A stretch of DNA of 64,000 bases, from positions 1 to 64,000 of the forward strand of contig NZ_MEEX01000031.1 in NCBI RefSeq assembly GCF_001724605.1, read 5' to 3'. A program made the position numbers and the translations under genes. This stretch comes from Phenylobacterium sp. SCN 70-31. GTDB taxonomy: Bacteria; Pseudomonadota; Alphaproteobacteria; Caulobacterales; Caulobacteraceae. Below the pieces are notes generated by a model. It searched no databases. It was not told the origin of the DNA and saw only the letters and a list, made by a program, of their open reading frames with translations. This document shows positions 18,575 to 26,996 of this stretch, one piece after another. Numbering within the stretch: position 1 is the first letter of the stretch; each line of letters starts with the position of its first letter.

Positions 18575-19682
18575 CTAGGCGATCGAGAGACCGTAGAGTT
18601 CGACGACGTTGTCGTGGCATATGCGGTCGCGGGTGGCCGTGGACAGACCTCGGGTGTGTTCTTGGAGAACCGCTTGGGAGTTGGGCCAAGTGGAGTCCGA
18701 GTGAGGGAAATCGCTGGCCCACATCCAGCCGGCGCTCGTTCATCAGCTCCGTGGTGCTGAACGCGACCCAATCGTCCTGAAACGTGATGTAGATGTGCTC
18801 CTTGAAATAGTCGCTCGGCATGTGCGCGAGCGGCGGGGCCTTCATCCAGTAGCGATGGCGCTTGTAGGCGTGATCCATGCGGTACATGTAGTGCGGCGCC
18901 CACCCGGCGTCGGCCTCCACGCAGACGATCTTCAGCTTAGGATGGCGGTCAAACACGCCGCCGAAGATCAGCGTGCCGATGATGTCCTGATTGCCGCGGA
19001 TGATGGACAGGAAACTGTTGATCCGCGGTCCGCGAGGGTTCTGAGCGAGCGACCCCGATTTCGTCGTCAGGATGTGGAACGAGAGCGGCATGTCCAGTCC
19101 TCCGCCGTTCGGAAGACGGGCACCCAGATCGGGTCGTCATAGTCGGCCTCGCCCGGATCTCCGGGCATCATCACGCCCTTGAACCCCGCGACGTGCGCTT
19201 GCCGCAGTTCGTCGACGCCGACCGCTTGCGTCTTCATCGAGACCTGGGCTAGCCCATAGAGGCGCTGCGGCGCGCTTCCGCACAATACCCTGCCAGCCAT
19301 CGATTGTAGGCCTCGAAGCAGGCCTTCTTGAAATCGAAGTCGGGGTGGTTGCAGAGAAGCATCCCGACGGTGGGATAGATCAGCTCGGCCGCAACCCCGT
19401 CCAGGTCCTGATCGGCCAGGCGATGTTTCGGATCCCACCCGCTTCGCCACAGCTCCGCAAACGCACGCCGGCCGTCGTTATGTCCTTCGGGTCCTTGCCG
19501 GCCGCCGCGAGGAGCCCGAGGGGAACAGGGGTCGCCATCCCCTCGATGACGAAGGCGTCGCCGATGTTCGGGAGGCTGTGGATCCGTGGCGCGCCGTCGC
19601 GATATGCCGGATCGATGTGATCGACGTACCAGTTCGGCGGTTCGGTGATATGCGAGTCTGCCGAAATCGGCTTGCGGAGCAT
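18575..19682 (-). pseudogene. Amidohydrolase 2 family protein, four frameshifts
   Basis: A degraded metal-dependent amidohydrolase of the TIM-barrel decarboxylase/hydrolase type. Joining frames gives a full protein: start MLRKPISADSHITEPP (the metal-binding DSH), then ELIYPTVGMLLCNHPDFDFK, then LYGLAQVSMKTQAVGVDELRQAHVAGFKGVMMPG, then MPLSFHILTTKSG and FDRHPKLKIVCVEADAGWAP, ending MWASDFPHSDSTWPNS and ELYGLSIA with stop at 18577-18575. The frame changes near 19465 (one base lost), 19270 (two extra, a CG repeat), 19092 (one lost) and 18733 (one extra G). Each longest open frame covers only part of the gene. Most of the sequence is still well conserved, so the damage is recent or is consensus error. 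Such proteins act on CoA-activated or cyclic acids in catabolic clusters. The exact reaction is unknown. Confidence 0.88.
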
Positions 19683-19794
19683 GTCCCTATCCTTCCTGAA
19701 ATCCTAGCTTACCGCCTCATGACTTCACAGTCAGAACGCCGAGCGGCGGCGGCGTTGCGGGTCGCCGGAGGGGGCGGCGTCGTGCCGCCGCGCC

Positions 19795-21063
19795 TCAGTG
19801 AGCGTGAAGCTTCACGGGCAAGGCGGTGAAGCCCCGGATGATGTTGGAGTAGGTGCGTTGGGGCTCGCCGACGAGTTCTACCTGCCGAAACCGTTTTGCG
19901 ATCTCCTCCCAGACGATCCGCAACTGGAGCTCGGCGAGGCGGTTGCCCATGCAGCGGTGAATTCCGAATCCAAACGACAGGTGATGGCGCGGGTTCGGCC
20001 GATCGATGATGAACTCGTCCGGTTGCGGAATGACCTCGTCGTCGCGATTGCCGGACAGGTACCACATCACGACCTTGTCGCCCTTTGCGATGGTCTTGCC
20101 GCCGATTTCGACGTCCTGGAGCGCCGTGCGCCGCATGTGTGTGATGGGCGTCTGCCAGCGGATGATTTCCGACACCATGCCTGGAATGCGCGCCAACGGG
20201 TCACTCATCAGCTTGCGGTACTCGTCCGGCGCCTGGTTGAGCGCCACGACGCCGCCGCTGATCGAGTTGCGGGTCGTGTCGTTGCCGCCGACGATGAGGA
20301 GCAGCAGGTTCCCCATGAACTCGACGAACGGCATATCCCGCGTCGCCGGGGCATGCGCCATCATCGAGATGAGGTCGGGTTGCGGGGGCGCTTTGGCCCG
20401 CTCGTCCCAGAGCGCCTTGAAGTACATTGCACATTCCAACAGTTCGTCGCGGCGCTGCTCGAAGGACGCGACGATGCCCGTCTCAGGTGAGGCGGTGGTG
20501 ACGTCGGACCACCGGGTCAGCTTGCGCCGTTCGGCCCAAGGGAAGTCGAAGAGCGTAGCCAGGGTCATGGTCGTCAGCTCGATCGCGACGAGATCGACCC
20601 AATCGATCTCCTCGCCGACCGGAAGCGCGTCGAGGATCTCGCCGGCGCGGGCGCGGATGATCGGCTCGAGGAGCTTCAGGTTGCCCGGCGCAACTGCGGG
20701 GCTGACGGCGCGTCGCTGCTGATCGTGCTTGGGCGGATCCATCGCGATGAACATCTCGATGGGAACCGCGGCCTCGATGCTGTTGAGATCCTGGATCGCG
20801 ATCCCACCCCACTTCGAGTCGGACGACAGCGCCTGATGGTTGGTGTCAGCCTGCACGATGTGGTCGAATTTGGTGAGTGACCAATAGGCCCCATTTGCGC
20901 TTTCCGCGCAGTAGTGGACGGGATCCTCACGCCGCAGGCGGGCGAAGTAGTCGCCCACCACATCGGTCTGAAAGAGGATGGGTTTGCTGACATCGATTTG
21001 TGCAAGCGGAATCTCGTGGGCGCTGGGCCGCCGGGTTGGCGCGTCCAAGGAGAATGCGGTCAT
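19795..21063 (-). CDS. Cytochrome P450 of the CYP153 type (terminal hydroxylase)
   Basis: A 422-residue P450 matching CYP153 across its length: MDPPKHDQQRRAVSPAVAP, IDWVDLVAIELTTMTLATLFDFPWAERRKLTRWSDV (read in parts), the oxygen helix LLLIVGGNDTTRNSISGG, ExxR in SEIIRWQTP, THMRRTALQD, VVMWYLSGNRD, and the heme loop LSFGFGIHRCMGNRLAE (about residues 360-376). CYP153 enzymes hydroxylate terminal carbons of medium-chain alkanes and methyl groups of cyclic terpenes such as limonene. That favours a hydrophobic substrate with a methyl or alkyl end here. It is on the minus strand downstream of the BVMO gene (68-bp gap) and upstream of the dead amidohydrolase. Redox partners are not in the window. 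Confidence 0.93.
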   Translation of the reverse strand: MTAFSLDAPTRRPSAHEIPLAQIDVSKPILFQTDVVGDYFARLRREDPVHYCAESANGAYWSLTKFDHIVQADTNHQALSSDSKWGGIAIQDLNSIEAAVPIEMFIAMDPPKHDQQRRAVSPAVAPGNLKLLEPIIRARAGEILDALPVGEEIDWVDLVAIELTTMTLATLFDFPWAERRKLTRWSDVTTASPETGIVASFEQRRDELLECAMYFKALWDERAKAPPQPDLISMMAHAPATRDMPFVEFMGNLLLLIVGGNDTTRNSISGGVVALNQAPDEYRKLMSDPLARIPGMVSEIIRWQTPITHMRRTALQDVEIGGKTIAKGDKVVMWYLSGNRDDEVIPQPDEFIIDRPNPRHHLSFGFGIHRCMGNRLAELQLRIVWEEIAKRFRQVELVGEPQRTYSNIIRGFTALPVKLHAH

Positions 21064-21131
21064 CTTGCTGGGCTCCTACAGGGGGCGGTCCCCCGCTCGG
21101 TGATCGGTGTCGAGGCTCTGATCCCTGGGCC

Positions 21132-22763
21132 TCATCGAGACAGGTCAAATCCGTCGTAGCCGGCTGCGGCCGACGCTTCGCAGGCCTGCAGATAGAGGGG
21201 CAGGCCGCCCGGATAGTTGAGAAACTGCCGCGGCTTGCCGGGGATGTTCGCGCCGAGGTACCAGGAGTCCGCATAGGGAAAGAGCGTCATCGCTCCAGCG
21301 TCCTCGACATGCTGCGACCACGCCGCCTGGGCGGACGCTTTGGCCTCGAGGCGGTGGTAGCCGCCGGCGCGCAGATGCGCGAGCAGCCTGACGACGTGCT
21401 CGCCCTGCAGTTCGGCGCAGCTCGGCCCGTTGCAGAACCCTGAAGGACTTTGCGGACCATAGAGAAAGAGCAGATTCGGGAACCCTTTGGTTGCCATGCC
21501 CAGGTAGGTGGCGGCGCCGGCGGCCCAGGTCTCAGCAAGGCTCGCGCCGCTCGGTCCGCGGATATCGATCTGTGTCAGACCGCCGGTGACCGCATCGAAG
21601 CCTGTGGCGAGGACCAGGAGGTCGAGGTCGTGCCCGCGTTGCGCGGTCCGGACACCCGTGGCGGTCACGTCCCGTATTGGATCGGCCCTCAAGTCCACCA
21701 GCGTGACGTTCGGCTGATTGAAGACGTCGTAGTAGGTCTGTTCCAGGGACGGCCGCTTGACGCCGAACGGGTGCGGGGGTTCCGAGGGCGCGAGCGTCTC
21801 GGCGACGACCGGATCCTCGACCCGTTCGTGCACCTTCTCCCGCCAGAAATCATAGGCCGTCCGGTTTGACGCCATATTGGTCAGGATGTCGCCGAAGGTG
21901 GCGGACCAGAAAGCGAAGCCCCCCGCGGCCCAGCACGTTTCGTAGACGCGTCGCCGCTCCTCTTCCGACGCCGCCAGCGCCGACTCGCCGCCGATCCGCT
22001 TGAAATCGAAGCCGCCGAAGTTGAGCGGCCGGCTCGCGAAGCGCGCGGGATACTCCTGCTTCAGCGCCGCCTGGTCTTCCCGGCTCAGCCGTCGCTGGCG
22101 CATGGGCAAGGCGATTATGGGTGTCCGCTGAAAGACGACGACCTCGCGTGCGACGGCGGCTGCCTCCTGGACGACCTGGACCCCGCTGGCGCCCGTCCCC
22201 AGGACGCCGACCCGCTTGCCGGCCATGTCGAGGCCGTCCTGCGGCCAGAGGGCGGTGTGGTGGGCAAGACCCTCAAAGCGGTCGAGGCCGGGGAGATCGG
22301 GCGTGTACGGCTTGGCGGCGAACCCGGTGCACATCAGCAGGAAGCGCGTTTCGAGGGTTTGGCCCGTGTTGGTGCGGACCTGCCAGGTATGCCGCGTGTC
22401 GTCGAAGCGGGCGCCTTCGACGCGACAGCCGAACTGGATGTCCTTCTGCAGATCGAGTTTGCGGTCCACATACTCGAAGTACCGGCGAAGTTCCGCCCAG
22501 GCCGGGAAGCGCTCGCTCCAGCACCAGTCCCGCCACAACTCGGGGTCCGAGTACTCGTAGAGCGGCACATGGCTGTCGACCCGTGCGCCGGGATAGCAGT
22601 TCCAGTACCAGATCCCGCCCAGGTCCGGAGCGGCCTCGAGCAGGCGGACCCGGAACCCAAGCTCCCGCAACCGCCGGAGCTGATAGAGGCCGCTGAAGCC
22701 TGCGCCTACGACGATGACCTCGAACGGTTCGGCCGATGGTGATGGGGCGGCGGCGTCCGTCAT
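21132..22763 (-). CDS. Flavin-containing Baeyer-Villiger-type monooxygenase
   Basis: A 543-residue FAD/NADPH monooxygenase. The FAD fold is VIVVGAGFSGLYQLRRLRELG (read as GAGFSG at about residues 20-25) followed by LGGIWYWNCYPGARVD, typical of cyclohexanone-monooxygenase relatives. The Baeyer-Villiger fingerprint FxGxxxHxxxWP appears as FEGLAHHTALWP (about residue 162). The NADPH site is VGVLGTGASGVQ, and ATGFDAVTG marks the C-terminal third. It inserts oxygen next to a ketone to form an ester or lactone, opening rings or removing side chains. Its start overlaps the stop of the DUF35 gene by four bases, so the two are translationally coupled. Substrate unknown. Confidence 0.92.
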   Translation of the reverse strand: MTDAAAPSPSAEPFEVIVVGAGFSGLYQLRRLRELGFRVRLLEAAPDLGGIWYWNCYPGARVDSHVPLYEYSDPELWRDWCWSERFPAWAELRRYFEYVDRKLDLQKDIQFGCRVEGARFDDTRHTWQVRTNTGQTLETRFLLMCTGFAAKPYTPDLPGLDRFEGLAHHTALWPQDGLDMAGKRVGVLGTGASGVQVVQEAAAVAREVVVFQRTPIIALPMRQRRLSREDQAALKQEYPARFASRPLNFGGFDFKRIGGESALAASEEERRRVYETCWAAGGFAFWSATFGDILTNMASNRTAYDFWREKVHERVEDPVVAETLAPSEPPHPFGVKRPSLEQTYYDVFNQPNVTLVDLRADPIRDVTATGVRTAQRGHDLDLLVLATGFDAVTGGLTQIDIRGPSGASLAETWAAGAATYLGMATKGFPNLLFLYGPQSPSGFCNGPSCAELQGEHVVRLLAHLRAGGYHRLEAKASAQAAWSQHVEDAGAMTLFPYADSWYLGANIPGKPRQFLNYPGGLPLYLQACEASAAAGYDGFDLSR

Positions 22764-23188
22764 TGTCCGTCCGTCCTGTCGGCTGTCGGTTCGACGAGTT
22801 CGAACCAGGGCGCCATGACGCCATCGCCGAGATCGTGGAAGGCCAGCCGCACCGGGAGCCCCAACCGCAGTTCGTCCGGCGCACAGCGCGTCAGGCGGGT
22901 TGCGAGCCGCACCCCCTCCTCCAGTTCCACGACGGCCGCGACGTAGGGGACGTCCTTAGCGAATGCCGGGTGCATCGCCTGGTGGATGACGGTCCACGTG
23001 TAGAGAACCCCACGCCCGCTCGACTCGGACCATGTGAAGTCGGGCGAGCCGCAGTGTGCGCACATGTAGCGTGGCAGGAACCGCCATGCGCCACAGCCGC
23101 CGCAGCGCTGGAACCGCAGCTCGCGCTGTCGGCAATAGGACCAGAAGGCCTCGTCGAGGGGATCCTGGGTGCGGGGCGTCGGGGTCAT
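22760..23188 (-). CDS. DUF35 / OB-fold zinc-ribbon partner of thiolase-fold enzyme
   Basis: A 142-residue protein with the DUF35 plan: N-terminal helix (DPLDEAFWSYCRQRELRFQRC), a zinc ribbon with CGGCG and CAHCG (about residues 31-49), and an OB-fold (GRGVLYTWTVIHQAMHPAF...PYVAAVVELEEGVRLATRL). I chose ATG 23188, which overlaps the thiolase-fold gene end; a longer upstream frame is antisense to that gene's codons. DUF35 proteins bind acyl-CoA and pair with thiolase-fold enzymes. The ChsH2 C-terminal domain with Ltp2 in steroid side-chain removal is the best-known case. Four-base overlap with the BVMO gene downstream. Function inferred from family and position. Confidence 0.9.
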   Translation of the reverse strand: MTPTPRTQDPLDEAFWSYCRQRELRFQRCGGCGAWRFLPRYMCAHCGSPDFTWSESSGRGVLYTWTVIHQAMHPAFAKDVPYVAAVVELEEGVRLATRLTRCAPDELRLGLPVRLAFHDLGDGVMAPWFELVEPTADRTDGQ

Positions 23189-24375
23189 ATGTCGTTCCGA
23201 AGGATGGCGAGGCTGCCGTCGCCGAGATCGCCCCAACCCGTGACGAGACCCATGCGAGCGCCCCGGACCTGACGCTCGCCAGCGTCGCCTCGGAGTTGGC
23301 GCACCGCCTCGACGACATGGTTCAGACCCCAGACGTGCGCCTCGCTCAGGAGCCCCCCGTGCGTGTTGAGCGGACGTCGGCCTCCGAGGCGGAGCTGGCC
23401 GTCCTTGACGACATCGTAGACACCGCCTGGCTCGCACAATCCGAGCGCCTCGAGCTGCAGCAGGACCACGTAGGTGAAGCAGTCGTACACCTGGAGGAAG
23501 TCCATCTCGTCGATCGACACGCCCGCCATCCCCAGGGCGCGCGGCGCGGCGTAGCTCAGCCCGATCTTGAACATGTCGGGGCGCGACGGGATGTCGTCGG
23601 CGGGATAGGGATGCCCTTCGGCGGCTCCCGCGATGTAGACGGGCCGATGCGGCAAGTCCTTCGCCCGCTCGGCGCTGGTCACGACCACGGCGCACGCGCC
23701 GTCGGTCTCGAGACAGCAGTCGTAGAGCCGGAAGGGCTCCGCGATCCAGCGCGCGTCGAAATAGGTCTCCACGTCCAGCGGCCGCCCATAGGTGAGGGCC
23801 CGCGGGTTGAGCTGCGCATGTTCGCGACAAGCGAGCGCGACTTCCGCCATCGCCTGGCCCGGAACGCGGTACAGCTGCTTGTGCCGCATCGCCAGCCACG
23901 CGTACATCTGCACAGGCAGGGTCACGCCGTGGGGCAGATAGAAGCCCTGGATCGTCCGCGTCAGCGTGTTCATGTTCATCGGCCGCTGCGGCGGCGCGCC
24001 CGCCTTCGGTCGTAGCGCTGAAAAGCCGTTCCAGCCGAGCACGACGAGCACGTTGTCGGCGATCCCCGCAGCGACCGCCATCGCCGCGTTCTGAAGGGCC
24101 GTGGTCGGGCTGGCGCCCCCCATGTGTACGGTTGAGGCGTAGCGCAGTACGTCGACGCCCAGGTTTGCGGCGAGTTCCTCGGACGTCGTGTAGATGGGGG
24201 GCGGAACCATGCCGTCGATGTCGCGCGGCGCAAGACCCGCATCGGCGATGGCCCGCCGGGACGCCTCCAACATCAGGTCCACGGCCGTGCGTTCGGATCC
24301 CTTGACGTAGGGCGTCTCGCCGATCCCGACGATCGCGGCCTTGTCGGCGAAATGGAATTGTTCGCGGCTCATCAT
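23185..24375 (-). CDS. Thiolase-fold enzyme (SCP2/lipid-transfer type, Ltp2-like)
   Basis: A 396-residue thiolase-superfamily protein: AAIVGIGETPYVKGSERTAVDLMLEASRRAIADAGL at the start, DFLQVYDCFTYVVLLQLEALGLC in the second half, and LNTHGGLLSEAHVWGLNHVVEAVRQLRG near the end (the HGG histidine). At the place where thiolases have the nucleophilic cysteine, this one reads HMGGASPTTALQNAAMAV, so the cysteine is absent. Loss of that cysteine together with an adjacent DUF35 gene is the pattern of Ltp2-type retro-aldolases, which cut beta-hydroxyacyl-CoA side chains without a second CoA. Four-base overlap with the DUF35 gene. Aldolase rather than thiolase activity is inference. Confidence 0.88.
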   Translation of the reverse strand: MMSREQFHFADKAAIVGIGETPYVKGSERTAVDLMLEASRRAIADAGLAPRDIDGMVPPPIYTTSEELAANLGVDVLRYASTVHMGGASPTTALQNAAMAVAAGIADNVLVVLGWNGFSALRPKAGAPPQRPMNMNTLTRTIQGFYLPHGVTLPVQMYAWLAMRHKQLYRVPGQAMAEVALACREHAQLNPRALTYGRPLDVETYFDARWIAEPFRLYDCCLETDGACAVVVTSAERAKDLPHRPVYIAGAAEGHPYPADDIPSRPDMFKIGLSYAAPRALGMAGVSIDEMDFLQVYDCFTYVVLLQLEALGLCEPGGVYDVVKDGQLRLGGRRPLNTHGGLLSEAHVWGLNHVVEAVRQLRGDAGERQVRGARMGLVTGWGDLGDGSLAILRNDI

Positions 24376-24378
24376 CTG

Positions 24379-25473
24379 TCAGACCGGTGGAATGAGGCAG
24401 GAATGAATGGACTCCTCGCCCTCGACCTGGCGCGCCAGCGTCCGGATGGCCCGCTCGGCCTGCTCGAGGGCAAAATCGTGCGTGTGCATGATCTCGAGCG
24501 GCGTTGTGCGGGCGTGGATCAGATCGATCGCCTTGCGGTAGCCGGACGACGTCACGCCGATGACGCCCCTGATGGTGATTTCGTTCAGGACGATCAGATC
24601 GGACACGAAGTCATCGACGGGCTTGAAGCCCTTGACGCCCGCGAGCACGATCGTTCCGCCGGGCCGGACATAGCCCAGGGCGTCGCGCACGGGTTCGGTC
24701 GCGTAGGAGGTGACCTCCACCACCACGTCGGCGCCGCGGCCACCGGTGTAACTCTTGATCCGCTCCAGCGCCGGCTCGTTGTCGACGTCGATCGTGTGGT
24801 CGGCGCCGAGCCGCCGCGCGATCTCCAGCTTGCGAGCGTCGGCGGACCGGCCGGTCACGATGATCTTTCCGGCGCCGGCATGGCGCGCGGCGACCACGCT
24901 CGCCAGGCCTCGCTGTCCCGGGCCCAGGATCAGGACCGTGTCCCCGACCTGCGTCTGGGGCACCTCGACCGCCCACCGGAACCCGGCGCCGAGCGGATTG
25001 AACATCACCGCGAGTTCGGGCGGGAGGGCAGGATCCATCCTGTGCAGGATCGCATTCGGCGCAAGCCACATATACTGGGCGTAGGCGCCCCAAAGCCCCG
25101 GCTCCGAGCTCAGGGGAATGTACGAGTAGATCTGGCGGTGGCTGCAGAGGTGGTAGCGCCCGCCCAGGCAGGTGTCGCAGCAGTGGCAAGCCAGCATGGT
25201 TTCGACCGCAACGCGGTCGCCGACATCGACACCCCAACGCCGCGCCGCGCGGTCGCCGATGGCCGCGATCACCCCGAGCGGCTCATGGCCCGGCACGACG
25301 GGCGTCGGGACGCGCAGGACACCCTCGAACTGCTCGTAGTCGCTCCCGCAGATACCGCAGGCTTCAACCCGGAGAATGGCGCTGTCGTCGTCGATCGCCG
25401 GCATCGGCAGCTCGCGGGCCTCGAGGCGCCGCGGACCGGTCTGCACCATGGCGAGCGTGGTTTTCGGCAACAT
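24379..25473 (-). CDS. Zinc-dependent alcohol dehydrogenase (MDR family)
   Basis: A 364-residue medium-chain dehydrogenase. The catalytic-zinc ligands are in CGICGSD and PGHEPLG. The structural zinc loop has four cysteines in CHCCDTCLGGRYHLC. The NAD(P) fold contains VLILGPGQRGLASVVAARHAGAG, and GPGQRG replaces the usual GxGxxG. It oxidises an alcohol, possibly the product of one of the P450s, to an aldehyde or ketone; a ketone would then suit the neighbouring BVMO. It begins the minus-strand operon (dehydrogenase, thiolase-fold, DUF35, BVMO), three bases before the next gene, and is divergent from the gene at 25559. Substrate unknown. Confidence 0.92.
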   Translation of the reverse strand: MLPKTTLAMVQTGPRRLEARELPMPAIDDDSAILRVEACGICGSDYEQFEGVLRVPTPVVPGHEPLGVIAAIGDRAARRWGVDVGDRVAVETMLACHCCDTCLGGRYHLCSHRQIYSYIPLSSEPGLWGAYAQYMWLAPNAILHRMDPALPPELAVMFNPLGAGFRWAVEVPQTQVGDTVLILGPGQRGLASVVAARHAGAGKIIVTGRSADARKLEIARRLGADHTIDVDNEPALERIKSYTGGRGADVVVEVTSYATEPVRDALGYVRPGGTIVLAGVKGFKPVDDFVSDLIVLNEITIRGVIGVTSSGYRKAIDLIHARTTPLEIMHTHDFALEQAERAIRTLARQVEGEESIHSCLIPPV

Positions 25474-25515
25474 CCAAGAACCCGATCAAGGCTAGACGTC
25501 CATAACATGCTTGTG

Positions 25516-25540
25516 TCACACCTAACGCATATCCGTGTGA
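25516..25540. promoter_or_regulatory. Inverted repeat TCACAC-N13-GTGTGA in divergent promoter
   Basis: A perfect 6-bp inverted repeat in the 85-bp gap between the alcohol dehydrogenase and the CMD-like gene. It could be the operator for the IclR regulator encoded at 26997. Binding is inferred from position only. Confidence 0.35.
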
Positions 25541-25558
25541 TGACGCAAGTGACCCAAG

Positions 25559-26143
25559 ATGCACGTGGAACCCCGGGTGCCGATGCTGGATCTGCCCGAT
25601 GCGCGCGACGCGGCGCGCCGGCATGGGCTGCCCGAAGCCTTCGCCGAGCTGAGCGTGTTCCGCATCCTGTTACGCCACCCGACGGTGGCGCAGCGCCTCG
25701 GCGACCTGTTGCAGACGCTCCTGTTCACCGGGAACGCGCTCGACCCGCGGCTCCGCGAGTTGCTCATCCTCCGGATCGGTTGGCGGACGGGCGCAGTCTA
25801 CGAATGGACCCAGCACTGGCGGGTCGCACGCGGCCTGGATATCCCCGAAGCCGATCTCCTGGCGGTGCGGCGTTGGCGCGAGGCGGCGGAACTCAGCGAG
25901 GCTGATCGGGCCGTCCTGCAGGCGACCGACGACACCCTCGACAAAGGGGCCATCGGCGACGAGGCGTGGGCGGCCTGCTGCCGCCACCTCCGCTCGGATC
26001 AGGAGAGGATCGAGCTGGTCATCGCCCTGGGAAACTGGACCATGTTCTCGCAGCTGCTGCGAAGCCTGCAGGCGCCGCTCGAAGACGGGGTCGCAGCCTG
26101 GCCGCCGGATGGTGAAGTCCCTTTCGTCGGAGCCCAACCCTGA
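25559..26143 (+). CDS. Carboxymuconolactone decarboxylase-like protein
   Basis: A 194-residue AhpD/CMD-fold protein. The diagnostic stretch is DPRLRELLILRIGWRTGAVYEWTQHWRVA (about residues 61-90), where the ExxxxH region is conserved but the redox CxxC of peroxidase-type AhpD is absent. The first Met has no ribosome site, so ATG 25583 (MLDLPDARD) is an alternative start. Members occur in many aromatic and alicyclic catabolic clusters, sometimes as lactone decarboxylases, often with unknown role. Its stop overlaps the MaoC start as TGATG, so the two form an operon with the IclR gene. Confidence 0.85.
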   Translation: MHVEPRVPMLDLPDARDAARRHGLPEAFAELSVFRILLRHPTVAQRLGDLLQTLLFTGNALDPRLRELLILRIGWRTGAVYEWTQHWRVARGLDIPEADLLAVRRWREAAELSEADRAVLQATDDTLDKGAIGDEAWAACCRHLRSDQERIELVIALGNWTMFSQLLRSLQAPLEDGVAAWPPDGEVPFVGAQP

Positions 26144-26988
26144 TGCCGCGCAAACCGATCTCGGCCGAACTCGTCGGTCTCACGCTTCCTGCCGTGACGC
26201 GCATCTGGTCCCCGCGCGACGCGATCCTCTATGCGCTCGGCGTCGGCGCGAGACCCGCCGAGGATCTCGAGTACGTCTACGAAGGCCGAGGCCCCAAGGT
26301 GCTGCCGACCTTCGCCGTGATCGCGGGCGGCGGGGCCATGAGCGCCGTCATGCGAGACGTCGACATGCGTCTGGAGATGCTGCTGCACGGAGAGCAGTCC
26401 GTTGAGCTTTTCCGACCCCTTCCTCCGCAGGCCGAGGTGACGGTGACGGGGCGGATCACCGAGGTTTGGGACAAGGGCAAGGCCGCCGTCATCGGCATTG
26501 AAAGTCACGGGTTCGACAGCGACGGCGCGCTGTTCCGGACCCACGCCACCCTGTTCGTGCGGGGCGGCGGAGGCTTCGGCGGCGAGAGAGGCCCAGCCTC
26601 CGCCGACGCGGCGCCACCGGCGCGCGCGGCGGACATCACCGTGGCGTTTGAGACACGCCCGGAACAGGGCGCCATCTACCGCCTCTCCGGCGACCTGAAC
26701 CCGATTCACATCGATCCGGATTTCGCGCTGAAGGGCGGCTTTCCGGCGCCCTTCATGCACGGCCTCTGCACCTATGGCGTCGTCGGCCGTGCGATCCTGC
26801 GGGAACTATGCCATGACGACCCCGCAGCGTTTCGCGCCATGCGGGGCCGCTTCGCAGATCGTGTGGGCTTTGGCGACACCATCACGACGCGCATCTGGCG
26901 GGACGGGCCCGGTCGGGCCCTCGTGCAGGCCGAGACGCAGGACGGCCGGATCGTGCTGTCCAACGCCGAGGCGAGGTTCACGGAGTAG
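26143..26988 (+). CDS. MaoC-like (R)-specific enoyl-CoA hydratase
   Basis: A 281-residue double hot-dog protein. The second half carries the hydratase-2 motif YRLSGDLNPIHIDPDFALKGG with its catalytic Asp and His, followed by PFMHGLCTYG. The first half is a degenerate hot-dog that shapes the bulky substrate pocket, as in eukaryotic-type MFE-2 hydratases and steroid-pathway hydratases. It adds water to the enoyl-CoA from the dehydrogenase pair, giving the beta-hydroxyacyl-CoA that the thiolase-fold/DUF35 pair would cleave. Coupled to the gene before by a one-base overlap. Confidence 0.92.
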   Translation: MPRKPISAELVGLTLPAVTRIWSPRDAILYALGVGARPAEDLEYVYEGRGPKVLPTFAVIAGGGAMSAVMRDVDMRLEMLLHGEQSVELFRPLPPQAEVTVTGRITEVWDKGKAAVIGIESHGFDSDGALFRTHATLFVRGGGGFGGERGPASADAAPPARAADITVAFETRPEQGAIYRLSGDLNPIHIDPDFALKGGFPAPFMHGLCTYGVVGRAILRELCHDDPAAFRAMRGRFADRVGFGDTITTRIWRDGPGRALVQAETQDGRIVLSNAEARFTE

Positions 26989-26996
26989 GTTCGTCC

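Noticed and set aside
24352..25905. A 517-codon plus-strand frame opposite the alcohol dehydrogenase
   Set aside because: Antisense shadow running into the CMD-like gene in a wrong frame.
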